Shown: in pieces, positions 8,504 through 17,504 of the stretch
Layout of the letters: each line of letters opens with the position of its first letter
Numbering within the stretch: the stretch's first letter is position 1
IMG/VR virus record: IMGVR_UViG_3300045741_000146
Coordinates: 1-31,884 of that record
DNA from: a virus
DNA length: 31,884 bases
Reading direction: 5' to 3' (one strand)
Notes under the pieces: generated by a model
The model's database searches: none
The model's input: the letters and a program-made list of their open reading frames with translations, nothing else
What the model was told of the DNA's origin: nothing
Translations under genes and position numbers: made by a program

Positions 8504-9576
8504 AAAACAATAGTGAAATCAGTTTTTATGTAGATACTATGATAGTAGAAACCCTACTAACAGATCAGGTATTGTCTAAAACTGCTCAATCTGGAGTTTT
8601 ATCTCAATTAGTTGAAAAAGTAAAGGGATATGTTGGAAGTCATATTGATCCAAATGATAAATCTGGTAGTTTGCTTAATATATTAGCTCCAGGTGCCATT
8701 TCTGTTACATTTAGTGCTTTAGGATTACCTTGGTTAGGTATTTTATTTGGTTTGGCAATGAGGGTTTTAAATATTGATGTTAAAGGTATTTTAAAATCTA
8801 TTTGGGACAAATTAAAAAGCTCTTTAGGTAATGATAAGCAAATTTCTTCTAGTGAAGTAGATAATATTGTAAATTCATCTGTTCAAGAACATAGTTCTCC
8901 AGCAACACAAGAAGAGGCTGATAAAGCCGCACAATTAATGCAACAAAAAACATCTTCATTATTGAGAGATGCTAAATTATTAAAATTAGCTATGATTGAA
9001 TTTGATAATATTGAATTTAATAAAACTGCAGCACCTTCATCATTTTTATCAGCATATAGTGCAAAAAAAGCTTCTACAACTAGTTTATTATCTAAAGTAT
9101 TAAGTTGGATTTTTAAAGTTTCAATTGCATCTGCTGGATTAATGGTCGCGGGTGATGTTATTAATAAATTTTTGGGTCGCCCTAATGCATTGGATGGAAC
9201 TATTCAAAATGGAAAAGAAGTAGAACAATCTCAAACTCCATTATATACATCTAAACAAACCAAATTTAAAATTAATACTAATTATGTAAATGAAAATAAA
9301 AATGCAGGCAATTCTAATTGGGTTGAAAATGTATCAAATGATAAACAATCAGTAGAATCAATGTTAGTTAATTTTGCAAAACAAGTTTATCAAGGATTAG
9401 ATGGATTAGAATCAATTATAAGATCATCTCCTGCATTTCAAGTTATTGCAGATAGAATAGCTTTTTATAATCAAACATCTGCTGGAGATGCTATGGTATT
9501 TATTCCAAAGTATTTTACTTCAAAAAAACAAATTGTTGATATGTTTATTGATGATGTGGCAGAAAAAGCACCATAA
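8500..9576 (+). CDS. Virion protein with two hydrophobic segments
   Basis: This 358-residue protein overlaps the previous gene by ATGA. Two hydrophobic segments are visible, at about 58-90 (with PGAISVTFSALGLPWLGILF) and about 196-220 (with FKVSIASAGLMVAGDVINKF); the second looks like a true transmembrane helix. KTAQ at 27-30 and KTAA at 175-178 give two copies of the motif seen across the head proteins. The C-terminal third is soluble and Asn/Gln-rich. A membrane-active internal virion protein that helps DNA entry is possible, but this is inferred from the segments and context only. Confidence 0.7.
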   Translation: MKNNSEISFYVDTMIVETLLTDQVLSKTAQSGVLSQLVEKVKGYVGSHIDPNDKSGSLLNILAPGAISVTFSALGLPWLGILFGLAMRVLNIDVKGILKSIWDKLKSSLGNDKQISSSEVDNIVNSSVQEHSSPATQEEADKAAQLMQQKTSSLLRDAKLLKLAMIEFDNIEFNKTAAPSSFLSAYSAKKASTTSLLSKVLSWIFKVSIASAGLMVAGDVINKFLGRPNALDGTIQNGKEVEQSQTPLYTSKQTKFKINTNYVNENKNAGNSNWVENVSNDKQSVESMLVNFAKQVYQGLDGLESIIRSSPAFQVIADRIAFYNQTSAGDAMVFIPKYFTSKKQIVDMFIDDVAEKAP

Positions 9577-9627
9577 TAATGCATAGCTCGACATATTATT
9601 ACTATTACTTTTTAGGATGAATAAACC

Positions 9628-10863
9628 ATGAAAAACAGTGAGATTTTCGATAGCTTTGTAAAAATAGCCCAAGAAAAGGGAATGATCTCTAATGATTCTA
9701 GTGCCTCTAAAAAGAAATTAGAACAAACTGGTCGTGCAGACTCTTTGGATATTTCAGCTATTGAAGCATTATATGGTGTTAAAGGTAGCACTTCAAAAGA
9801 TATGGAATATGAAAAAAATATTATGGAAGTTGCTCATCCAAATTCTATTGTTATTTCACCATCATATGATAAACTAAATGGATTAGTTGAAAGCGAAATT
9901 GAAAGACAAAATATTAATTTACATATTGTTAATAAAACGCCAGACGGATTACAGACAAAACACAAATATGCTGAAAAAGAATTAACATTATCTTTAGTTA
10001 GAATTGCTAATGATTTAGATAATAGAAATGAAGATTCACTTCGCACATTAGCTGATTTTTGTTTATTGCAAGTAAGTAAAAAAAAAATTAAAAAAGTAGC
10101 AAATCCACTTGCAATAGCTTTGGTTGTTGGAGCTGCCGCAATATTAGGTGGACTTTATCTTAAACAACATATTGGGCTTATTAGCGATGGTATAGAAAAA
10201 GACCATCAAAAATTGATTTCAGAAATTGATGATTTAATTAATTCTAATTCTAATTGGGGAGTTGGTTATAAATATAAACCAGAATTTATTCAAATGATGA
10301 GATCATTTAGAGATAAATTAACGGCTTTTTATGGTGTTTATAGTCAAATAGCTCCAGCAATTGATGAGCTTGAAAAGCCAAGAGATGCTGCCGAATTACT
10401 TCAAGTTGCAAATAGTCCAAAAACAATTAATTTTATTAAATATTATAATGCATTTAAAAATGCAGCCAATTCATTGTATCCAATGATTAAGAAAATTCAA
10501 GAAAATTTTGCAAATGAATCTTATAAGCAACGTCAAATTCAAGATAAAGGTGCATTAACTTCTTTAATTGACGCCCCTCAAATCTTTCATGGTGGTAAAG
10601 GTTTAATTGCAGATGATTTCGATGATGTTAGACATGCATTAGATACTTATGTTAATGATATTGCAAATGTATCTAAAGTATTATCTGAAGCAGAAAATTT
10701 AAAGCAAAAAGCAACTACAGAAATGCAAGAAGCATCTATGGAAAGCAATACTTTATTAGGTCCAGGACCTTCTGAAAATACATCTAATAGAAATGTTAGT
10801 GATATTGACCAAGAAGGTGGGGATTTAGAAAAACAACTTAAGGAACATGGATTTTTAGGATAA
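9628..10863 (+). CDS. Virion protein with one transmembrane segment
   Basis: This 411-residue protein has an AGGA ribosome site 10 bases before the ATG. The N-terminus (IFDSFVKIAQ) carries the shared motif at 12-15. Residues 60-110 contain an AHP...TPDG arrangement like that of the gene at 5094. A clear transmembrane helix lies at about 159-179 (NPLAIALVVGAAAILGGLYL) behind a lysine cluster (KKKIKK). The rest is coiled, charged helix. No family is recognised. Like the gene before it, it may be an internal or injected virion protein. Confidence 0.7.
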   Translation: MKNSEIFDSFVKIAQEKGMISNDSSASKKKLEQTGRADSLDISAIEALYGVKGSTSKDMEYEKNIMEVAHPNSIVISPSYDKLNGLVESEIERQNINLHIVNKTPDGLQTKHKYAEKELTLSLVRIANDLDNRNEDSLRTLADFCLLQVSKKKIKKVANPLAIALVVGAAAILGGLYLKQHIGLISDGIEKDHQKLISEIDDLINSNSNWGVGYKYKPEFIQMMRSFRDKLTAFYGVYSQIAPAIDELEKPRDAAELLQVANSPKTINFIKYYNAFKNAANSLYPMIKKIQENFANESYKQRQIQDKGALTSLIDAPQIFHGGKGLIADDFDDVRHALDTYVNDIANVSKVLSEAENLKQKATTEMQEASMESNTLLGPGPSENTSNRNVSDIDQEGGDLEKQLKEHGFLG

Positions 10864-10904
10864 ATATAGTAATAATTGCTTATTTATTTGCTTAAACATA
10901 ATTT

Positions 10905-10925
10905 TTATTACAAATCTGGTAATAA
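10905..10925 (+). other. Hairpin in the leader of the decoration gene
   Basis: A perfect 7-bp AT-rich stem, TTATTAC and GTAATAA, encloses a 7-base loop. It lies in the 150-base gap between the membrane-type gene and the decoration gene. There is no U tract after it, so it is not a standard terminator. It may be a processing or regulatory hairpin. The rest of the gap is AT-rich and shows no convincing promoter. Confidence 0.35.
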
Positions 10926-11013
10926 TGAAATATGTTCTTTAGATTTTGTAAGTTAAGGTGTAAGTAATCATATCAATGACAAGCTCTTGATATTAGAAAT
11001 TTAGGAAAATAAA

Positions 11014-11733
11014 ATGGCTTTAAAACTATTACAACCAGGTTGCCAACCATTAGGTCAATTTGACGGTCTTGATACTGAAGTATTAACTCTTAAGGGTGGA
11101 GAAGTTGTTACATTAGTATCTTCTGTAGTACCACCAGGAGACAAGGCAGCAGCCGATTCTTTCGATGGTTATACTAACCCAGCTGGAACTCAAAAGCGTC
11201 CAGTCGTAACCAAGACATTAGACGCCTATGCTCGTCCATTAATGCTTGCTGATGAAGGTGTTTCTGGATACGGTACATTATTCGGTACTGTTGTTGGTGG
11301 TACTGTTGGTCAAACAACTTACGGTGTTGGATCTACTGTTCCAGCTTCTGCATTACTTGGACCACACACTGCAACTGGTTCTGGCAAAGTAACTTGCTGG
11401 GAAAAGCCAGGTCTTTACGCAGTATCTCTTGATGCATGCGACACTACTGTTTCTACAGGCCTTCAACCAACCAATACTACTATTGATACTGGTAAGCCAC
11501 TTTATTACACCACTGCTGGACTTTTGACTCCAAACGCCGCAGCAGCTCCATTAGGACTTGGTGGTGCACAAGTAGTTGTCGGTCGTTTCGTAGATTTCGA
11601 AACCAACGGTTCTTTGGTAACCACTCCAAACAGACTAGTTGCCGCTCTAAACAGCCCATCTGGTTTAATATCTTCAGTTGGTCCTCGTCAATTTGCTTTC
11701 GCAACTTTCTACTTCAACCCACCAGCAGCTTAA
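11014..11733 (+). CDS. Probable capsid decoration/stabilising protein
   Basis: This 239-residue protein has an AGGA ribosome site 7 bases before the ATG and lies directly upstream of the major capsid gene. It is Gly/Thr/Val/Pro-rich and beta-type, with few charges: MALKLLQPGCQPLGQFDG, repeated GT-V-G stretches near 90-110, and a C-terminal strand region (RQFAFATFYFNPP). Codons are strikingly different from its upstream neighbours: C-ending Phe, Asn, Tyr and CGT Arg codons are common, a mark of very high expression shared only with the capsid gene. An abundant capsid accessory protein fits best. The family is not identified by a diagnostic motif, and a tail-tube or other abundant virion protein is an alternative. 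Confidence 0.65.
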   Translation: MALKLLQPGCQPLGQFDGLDTEVLTLKGGEVVTLVSSVVPPGDKAAADSFDGYTNPAGTQKRPVVTKTLDAYARPLMLADEGVSGYGTLFGTVVGGTVGQTTYGVGSTVPASALLGPHTATGSGKVTCWEKPGLYAVSLDACDTTVSTGLQPTNTTIDTGKPLYYTTAGLLTPNAAAAPLGLGGAQVVVGRFVDFETNGSLVTTPNRLVAALNSPSGLISSVGPRQFAFATFYFNPPAA

Positions 11734-11740
11734 TCGCTCT

Positions 11741-11867
11741 GAATTGATTTAATTCTAGCCGAGTGGCTGGAAGAGACATGAAGTCTCAAATCTCGTAAAA
11801 AGGAACCACTCACTTTCTTTAAGTTAACTTTCAAGCTAGTAAGACTGGCAAAAAATTCCACTAGGAG
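11741..11867 (+). other. Structured leader upstream of the major capsid gene
   Basis: This 139-base gap is long for this region and holds several inverted repeats. GAATT/AATTC (11741-11755) encloses a 5-base loop. GAGTGG (11761-11766) pairs with CCACTC (11806-11811) around an inner hairpin GAGAC/GTCTC (11773-11787), whose 5' arm could instead pair with TCTC at 11791-11794. A palindrome AAGTTAACTT lies at 11821-11830. CTAGT (11836-11840) can pair with ACTAG (11860-11864), which overlaps the AGGAG ribosome site (11863-11867). The pairings are seen directly; a regulatory or RNA-stability role is inferred. Confidence 0.45.
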
Positions 11868-11872
11868 ATTTC

Positions 11873-12886
11873 ATGAATATGTTCAATCAACAAGGCCAAA
11901 TGAACGCCTCATCCCTTAAGGATGCATTACAAACTCTTGTTAAGTATGCCGCTGTTCTAGAAGAGAACACCCCATCTAACATGGGTCTTGCAGGTCAAAC
12001 TGCATTAAGCGACGATAAGCGTGATGAGCTTATTTCTCGTGCAATTATGACTCAAGATGGCAAGATTGCTTTAGCACAAGCTATGGCAAACCCAATCCGT
12101 AGAAACTTAGATTACCACGGTATCGCACGTAGAGCACTTGTAGTAGATCCTCTACCACAAGGAGCAATGCCAACTTACGATAGAGATATCGATGTTGCTG
12201 CCGTTGTTATTTCTTCTAACGGTACTGGTCCAGAATCTAGAGTTTTCGGTGACAGAGTAGTTGTTCCAGAATTCGAAATTTACGCAAACCCAACTGTACG
12301 TATCGCTGAAGTAAAGCGTCGTAGATTTAATGTTATCGACAGAGCTGTTCAAAAGGCACGTCAAGAAATCATGGCACAAGAAGATGCAAACATTTTCGCA
12401 GCTCTTGATGCAGCATCTTCTGTTGAAAACGTCTTAACTGACATCGCAGATGCAGGTCTTCTTAAGAGAGACCTTGTTGAAATCAAGCAACAAATTGATC
12501 GTTGGGACTTAGTTACTACTAAGTACTTCATGAACATCAATGAGTTCACTGATATCCTTAAGTGGGGAGCTGGTGGCGGACAAGGTGTCGGTGGTGGTGA
12601 CTTCGATCCAGTAACTATGAGAGAAGTTCTACAAACTGGTCTTTATGCCCACATCTGGGGAACTGACATTATGGTATCTAAGATCGTTCCACCAGGAACC
12701 ATCTACGGTGCAGCAGATCCAGAGTTCGTTGGAGTAATGCCAATTCGTCAAGACATTGAAGTTCTTCCAGCAGATGAACCAAAGCAACTTAAGTTAGGTT
12801 GGGTTGTTTCTGAAATCATCGGAATCGCTATCGTTAACCCACGTGGTTGCGCAGCAGGAAGAAAGAGCGTTGTTACTGGAGCTTAA
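11873..12886 (+). CDS. Major capsid protein, HK97-type
   Basis: This 337-residue protein has a strong AGGAG ribosome site 5 bases before the ATG. The sequence has the feel of large myovirus capsid proteins: NPIRRNLDYHGIARRALVVD, then a beta region (RVVVPEFEIYANPTVRIAE), a long helix (VIDRAVQKARQEIMAQEDAN), and a C-terminal region with IWGTDIMVSKIVPPGTIYGA and a terminal GCAAGRKS. Residues 1-27 form a short helical arm ending in KYAA (24-27), which could be a cleaved propeptide. Codon choice is strongly biased to C-ending and CGT codons, in line with the most abundant virion protein. A strong terminator follows. Assignment rests on sequence character and context, without a database search. Confidence 0.82.
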   Translation: MNMFNQQGQMNASSLKDALQTLVKYAAVLEENTPSNMGLAGQTALSDDKRDELISRAIMTQDGKIALAQAMANPIRRNLDYHGIARRALVVDPLPQGAMPTYDRDIDVAAVVISSNGTGPESRVFGDRVVVPEFEIYANPTVRIAEVKRRRFNVIDRAVQKARQEIMAQEDANIFAALDAASSVENVLTDIADAGLLKRDLVEIKQQIDRWDLVTTKYFMNINEFTDILKWGAGGGQGVGGGDFDPVTMREVLQTGLYAHIWGTDIMVSKIVPPGTIYGAADPEFVGVMPIRQDIEVLPADEPKQLKLGWVVSEIIGIAIVNPRGCAAGRKSVVTGA

Positions 12887-12936
12887 TCCTAATAACACTA
12901 TATACTTAACCTTGATTTTAATCGTAGGTTGATTTT

Positions 12937-12964
12937 AAAAAAGCCATCGAAAGATGGCTTTTTT
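12937..12964 (+). terminator. Rho-independent terminator after the capsid gene
   Basis: A perfect stem GCCATC/GATGGC (12943-12958) with a GAAA tetraloop is flanked by six A on the left and six T on the right. The A tract lengthens the stem and would let it work on both strands. A weaker inverted repeat (AACCT...AGGTT) lies just upstream at about 12908-12930. It closes the head module. Confidence 0.92.
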
Positions 12965-13005
12965 GTTGTTATATGGCAGGTGTATATGTTAAATAAAGGA
13001 TTATT

Positions 13006-13845
13006 ATGATTTCAATTAATTTATATGAAGAATGTAAAAAATTATATTTAGAAGGCATGTCTGTTGCAAAAATTTGTGAATTAAAAAAATTAGATAGACA
13101 CAATTTGTCAAAAAAATTTAAAAAAGATAATTTAGAGGTCAAAAAAGGATTTTCTTATGCACGCAAATATAATCTTAATGAACATTATTTTGATGTAATT
13201 GATACTGAAGAAAAGGCTTATATTTTAGGTTTTATATATGCTGATGGCAACAATTTATTTCAAACAAATAGAGTTGCAATACAATTATCTATTGTAGATA
13301 AAGAAATACTTGAAAAATTTTCTCAAATTATGTTTGGTCAAGAAAATTTAAAATATTGTAAAAAGAAAAATAATAAAGGTAAAGAATTTGAATATGTTAG
13401 TTTAAATATGTATAGTGAGTATATGAGTCGTCATCTTGCAACTTTAGGTATAATCGAGCGCAAATCAAAATTAATTACATTTCCAGAATGGCTTGATAAA
13501 TCATTATATAAACATTTTATTAGAGGATTAATTGATGGAGATGGTTGGATTTATTTGGCAGAAAATAATAGATTAAGTCCAAATGTAGGTTTAATATGTA
13601 CTCGTCAAATAAATGATAAATTATCAATTTTATTTGAAAAACAATTAGGTCTTAAAAGTTATCTTTGTAAAGCGAATAAACAAGATTTTGATGTAATGTG
13701 TGAAATTAGAATAAAAAATTATCATCAAACTAAAATTTTACTTGATTGGCTTTATAAAGACGCTACTATTTATTTGAAAAGAAAATATGATTTATATCAA
13801 AATTTCCTTTATAAGTATGATAATATAAGAGATCAAAATAAGTAA
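13006..13845 (+). CDS. LAGLIDADG homing endonuclease
   Basis: This 279-residue protein has an AAAGGA ribosome site 5 bases before the ATG. An N-terminal helix-turn-helix-like segment (EGMSVAKICELKKLDRHNLS, about 16-35) is followed by two LAGLIDADG motifs, AYILGFIYADG (71-81) and HFIRGLIDGDG (170-180), each ending in the acidic residue that binds the catalytic metal. Two motifs in one chain mean it acts as a monomer. The order and spacing match single-chain enzymes. It sits right after the capsid terminator, between head and fibre genes, and uses more AT-rich codons than the capsid gene. It is probably an intact, free-standing selfish gene. Confidence 0.9.
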   Translation: MISINLYEECKKLYLEGMSVAKICELKKLDRHNLSKKFKKDNLEVKKGFSYARKYNLNEHYFDVIDTEEKAYILGFIYADGNNLFQTNRVAIQLSIVDKEILEKFSQIMFGQENLKYCKKKNNKGKEFEYVSLNMYSEYMSRHLATLGIIERKSKLITFPEWLDKSLYKHFIRGLIDGDGWIYLAENNRLSPNVGLICTRQINDKLSILFEKQLGLKSYLCKANKQDFDVMCEIRIKNYHQTKILLDWLYKDATIYLKRKYDLYQNFLYKYDNIRDQNK

Positions 13846-13884
13846 ATACTACATAATTTAATATTTCTATAGGTAGGACTTCAT

Positions 13885-14841
13885 ATGGCAACTAAATATC
13901 CAGCACAAATAGATACCACAACAAATCTACCAACACAAGTTGATGATTCATCTGCTGTGACTGGCAAATCTGTCAATGATTTGCGAGATACTATTTTAAG
14001 AATTGAAACTGAGCTTGGTGTTAAACCAAGTGGAACTTATGGAACCGTTCGCGCCCGTTTAGATGCATTAGAAGCATTAATCGGTAGTGGAAGCGGTGGA
14101 GTTCATTTAGGCGGCGATTTAGGTGGCACTAATAACACTCCTAGAGTAATTGGCTTGAGAGGCATTCCAATTTCTAGCATTAGCCCAATACCAGGACAGG
14201 TACTTGGATTTGATGGCCTTGCATGGACTCCAGTAAATGGTGGCGGTGGCCCAGGAGTTACGTTTGATGTTTCTTTATTTGGACTAAATTTTGTTGAAGT
14301 TGGTGAAATAGTTAATGGTCCAGTATTTACAGCAATGTATAATAATACTCCTGTTAGTGCAACACTTACTGATAATTTTTATAATGTTCCATTAGATGTT
14401 AGTGCAACACCATATTTATTTTCAAGTAATGAAGGCTTTTTGATGAACACCGCTGGAGCCAGCGTAATATTTACATTAACTGCAAGTGACGGTGCTCATA
14501 ATGGTACTGATACTAATGTTCTTATTTGGGTAGAAAAAATTTATTATGGGGTTGGTGCTCCAGGACAAAGCTCAGCTTCATTTATTAAAAATTTACCTGG
14601 TGTATTATCTGGAACTCAATTAGAAAGTTTTACAGTTAATCCAACTTCAAGTGAAAAAATTTATTATGCATTTAGAACTGGAATGACTGTTCCAACATTT
14701 TATTTTAATGGTTTTTCTGGTGGATTTACTTTAGTTTCTACAACTATTGCAGTTACTAACACTTTTGGAATAACTGAAAATTATACATTATATGAAAGCG
14801 ATAATATAGGATTGGGTTTGACTACAGTATACTTGCTATGA
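13885..14841 (+). CDS. Tail fibre/adaptor protein
   Basis: This 318-residue protein has an AGGTAGGA ribosome site 5 bases before the ATG. The N-terminal part (TQVDDSSAVTGKSVNDLRDT, then a helix with RARLDALEALIG) is of the type found in phage baseplate or fibre adaptors. Next is a Gly-rich turn and the fibre signature LGGDLGGTNNTPRVIGLRG, then PGQVLGFDGLAWTPV. The C-terminal 200 residues are Thr/Ser/Asn-rich beta structure with an aromatic-rich end, probably a binding tip. The LGGDLGG and GQVL-x-x-DG-x-x-W-x-P elements recur in the downstream fibre genes, which suggests a shared attachment or trimerisation unit. Confidence 0.75.
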   Translation: MATKYPAQIDTTTNLPTQVDDSSAVTGKSVNDLRDTILRIETELGVKPSGTYGTVRARLDALEALIGSGSGGVHLGGDLGGTNNTPRVIGLRGIPISSISPIPGQVLGFDGLAWTPVNGGGGPGVTFDVSLFGLNFVEVGEIVNGPVFTAMYNNTPVSATLTDNFYNVPLDVSATPYLFSSNEGFLMNTAGASVIFTLTASDGAHNGTDTNVLIWVEKIYYGVGAPGQSSASFIKNLPGVLSGTQLESFTVNPTSSEKIYYAFRTGMTVPTFYFNGFSGGFTLVSTTIAVTNTFGITENYTLYESDNIGLGLTTVYLL

Positions 14842-14885
14842 ATAATTTGCTATATATTTGAATATTTTATGGAGTCTAACCATCA

Positions 14886-16685
14886 ATGTCTAAAAAATTT
14901 CCACCAGCATCACAATCTAGTTCAGGTGGTGTAAAATTAAATAAAGATCTAGGCGGATCTGATGACTCTCCTATTGTAATAGGAATACAGGGTAATTTTG
15001 TATCTTCAGAAAAGCCATCTGATGGTTATGTTTTATCTTGGAATGCGATAGATAAACAATGGGAGCCATCTTTATTATCTACACCAAGTGGTGCAGTTGG
15101 TGCAACTGGTCCGAAAGGATCAACAGGATCAATTGGCCCTCAAGGAAGTCAAGGAATTACTGGAGTAACTGGGCCTACTGGCCCTCAAGGACCAACCGGA
15201 ACTATTGGTGCAACTGGACCAATTGGTGGCATTACTGGAACGGCTGGCGGCAATTTAACTGGCACATATCCAAACCCAACTGTTAATAAAATTAATGGAG
15301 TTGCAGTGCCTTCAGCATTAACTGCAACTACTGGTATGGTAATGCAAATTATTGGACCAACAGCTTTAACATATGATTTTATATCAGACCAAAATGTTGG
15401 AACAGCAGCGGCAATATCTGGAACAAAAATTAATCCAAATTTTGGAACTCAAAATATTACAACTTCTGGAATGGTATTAGCTGGTACTGGAACATTTAAT
15501 GGTCCATTAACTGCGTTTAGTGTAAATGCAACCGGTGCAGCTGCTTTCATGTCTATTGGAACTGGAGTATCTACAACTGGACAATTAAGATTTGGTTCAG
15601 TTGCGACTCAAGTTGCTATTAGAAATAAAGCAAATACTGGTGATTTTGCCGCAATTTCTAGTGATGTAAATGATCAATTAATATTAGGATCTACATCTTG
15701 GACGTCAGCTATTTTAACAAGCGGCGGTAATAATATTTTACGTGGAGCTTCAATATTTGCTCAAGATTCAGCTGGTGCAGCAAATAGAATTGTTATTAGC
15801 TCAGTAAATATTGGTGGAGCACTACCATTTGGAGGATCTTCTACAGATAGCAAACCATTTCAAATTTTAAGAAGAACAGCATCTTTCAGTACTGATGCTA
15901 ATATTACATTAAATAATGCTCAATATGATGGTGGTATAGTTGAAGTTTCAAGTTCAGTACCACTAACTGCAACAAGAGATGTTATTGCCCCATTAGTTTC
16001 TGGTGCTTTTTTAATTGTTAATAATCAAACTACTGGCGGACAATCTATTAGAGTTATAGGATCTTCTGGAACTGGCGTTACAATATCAAATGGAACCAGA
16101 GAATTATGTTATTCTGATGGAACTAATTGGGTCGCCGCTGTTATACAACTTGCAGGAGATCTTGGCGGAACAACTGATTTACCAGTAGTTAGATCAATTA
16201 GCGGTGTAACCGCTGGTGTAACTGGAGCTATTACAACTAATGTTCCTATTACTGCGGCTCAAACTACATTAAATTCTGCATCATTAGTTCCAGTAGTTGG
16301 AAATAGTACATCTTATCAATCTACTGGCGCAACAGGATTAGTTCAGATTTATACTCATCCAGACAATACTCTTGGTGATTGGACAACTACTGTTATAGGA
16401 AGAGATCATTCTAATAATGGAAGCTTCTGGAGAGGCGATTTTATATTTACAACTCAAAGATTTAATAACGGTTCTGGAGTTGGAACTGGACCAATAATGT
16501 CTCCTAGCGGACCAGTTGCAATAAATATAAGATCTGCTGGTACTGGTGTAGCTGGTCCAAGCGGATTTGTAGGAGGATATTCTCCATCTATTCAAGTTTC
16601 AGGAACCAATATTAACGTTCTATTTGGTATAACAACTGGAACAATAGATTGGAATATAGTTTCTCAAATCGCTATAAGACAATGA
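14886..16685 (+). CDS. Tail fibre protein with collagen-like stalk
   Basis: This 599-residue protein has a GGAG ribosome site 11 bases before the ATG. Residues 10-60 hold the fibre signature ([18 protein letters not shown], then [17 protein letters not shown]). A collagen-like Gly-X-Y stretch with [16 protein letters not shown] follows at about 70-120. After it come [14 protein letters not shown], a common fibre repeat, and a long beta-rich shaft. A second [14 protein letters not shown] element lies at about residues 422-435. The C-terminus is beta-rich and probably the receptor-binding tip. It lies 7 bases from the next gene. Confidence 0.8.
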   Translation: MSKKFPPASQSSSGGVKLNKDLGGSDDSPIVIGIQGNFVSSEKPSDGYVLSWNAIDKQWEPSLLSTPSGAVGATGPKGSTGSIGPQGSQGITGVTGPTGPQGPTGTIGATGPIGGITGTAGGNLTGTYPNPTVNKINGVAVPSALTATTGMVMQIIGPTALTYDFISDQNVGTAAAISGTKINPNFGTQNITTSGMVLAGTGTFNGPLTAFSVNATGAAAFMSIGTGVSTTGQLRFGSVATQVAIRNKANTGDFAAISSDVNDQLILGSTSWTSAILTSGGNNILRGASIFAQDSAGAANRIVISSVNIGGALPFGGSSTDSKPFQILRRTASFSTDANITLNNAQYDGGIVEVSSSVPLTATRDVIAPLVSGAFLIVNNQTTGGQSIRVIGSSGTGVTISNGTRELCYSDGTNWVAAVIQLAGDLGGTTDLPVVRSISGVTAGVTGAITTNVPITAAQTTLNSASLVPVVGNSTSYQSTGATGLVQIYTHPDNTLGDWTTTVIGRDHSNNGSFWRGDFIFTTQRFNNGSGVGTGPIMSPSGPVAINIRSAGTGVAGPSGFVGGYSPSIQVSGTNINVLFGITTGTIDWNIVSQIAIRQ

Positions 16686-16692
16686 GGATAAT

Positions 16693-17478
16693 ATGATTGG
16701 CGTTGGAAAAGCAGTAAATGGCGGAATATTATCTAATGCTGGACCACTTAATATTCCTGGGTGTGTTATTTGGTTACGATCAGATATGGGCATTACATTA
16801 AATGGAAGTAATCAAGTAACTAATTGGGCAGATCAATCTGGATTTTCAAATCATGCTTTTTCATTTGGCGCTTTGCAACCTTATGTATTAAAAGATCCTG
16901 CTATTAATAATTTACCAAGCATTCAAATGAATAAAGTTGTTAATGGATCATTTTTTATACCATATAATCCAAGTTTTCAACCAGCAACATTTTCAGCATT
17001 ATCATATTTTGTTGTATATAGATATAATTTATTACCACAAACATTTGGAACAGTAGTAAGTAGTGTTTTTTCTGGAGCATGGACAGATGGTTGGGGGTAT
17101 GGCGATGTAGATGGTGTTGCTAATAATACTGGAGCTTTCGTTTCAAATTATTTACCATCTACTGGATTAAGTGCAAATTCAACCAGCACTAGTTGGAGGG
17201 CTGCAGTAGTAGTTTATGATGGCATTACTAATGCTACTGTTAGTACTTATCATAATAATGTATTATTTGCTCAAGGATCAAGAGGTCTAGGTAATGTCGT
17301 TTCTTCAGGTAATCGTCAAATAGTTATTAGCGGATATACTAATTCTGGTGGAAATGGCTCTATTGTAGGATTTGTTGGAATGGATATAGCAGAATTTGGT
17401 TTTTGGACAAGAAATATTAGTAATAATGAATTATCTATTTTACATTCATATAGTTCAGCTAGATATGGCTTACCATAA
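16693..17478 (+). CDS. LamG/concanavalin-fold receptor-binding protein
   Basis: This 261-residue protein has a GAGGAT ribosome site overlapping the upstream stop. Diagnostic parts of the LamG-like fold are visible: PGCVIWLRSDMGI with NWADQSGFSNHA near the N-terminus, and the closing strand with GMDIAEFGFWTRNISNNE, then SSARYGLP at the C-terminus. The single domain fills the whole protein. It has a paralogue at 21703. Such domains bind carbohydrate, so a role in recognising host surface glycans at the fibre tip is likely (inferred). Confidence 0.78.
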   Translation: MIGVGKAVNGGILSNAGPLNIPGCVIWLRSDMGITLNGSNQVTNWADQSGFSNHAFSFGALQPYVLKDPAINNLPSIQMNKVVNGSFFIPYNPSFQPATFSALSYFVVYRYNLLPQTFGTVVSSVFSGAWTDGWGYGDVDGVANNTGAFVSNYLPSTGLSANSTSTSWRAAVVVYDGITNATVSTYHNNVLFAQGSRGLGNVVSSGNRQIVISGYTNSGGNGSIVGFVGMDIAEFGFWTRNISNNELSILHSYSSARYGLP

Positions 17479-17504
17479 TTTATTTAGTAATAAAATACTA
17501 TGAT

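Noticed and set aside
10860-10869. A T4-like late promoter match (ATAAATA) at the end of the gene at 9628
   Set aside because: One partial match in AT-rich DNA overlapping a stop codon, 145 bases from the next start; no other copies stand before genes here.
11757-11815. A tRNA-Ser/Leu-like stretch (GCCGAGTGGCTGGAA, then a possible anticodon hairpin with TGA)
   Set aside because: The anticodon loop lacks the T before the anticodon, no T-arm or matching acceptor stem is present, and the pairings are better explained as a leader structure before the capsid gene.
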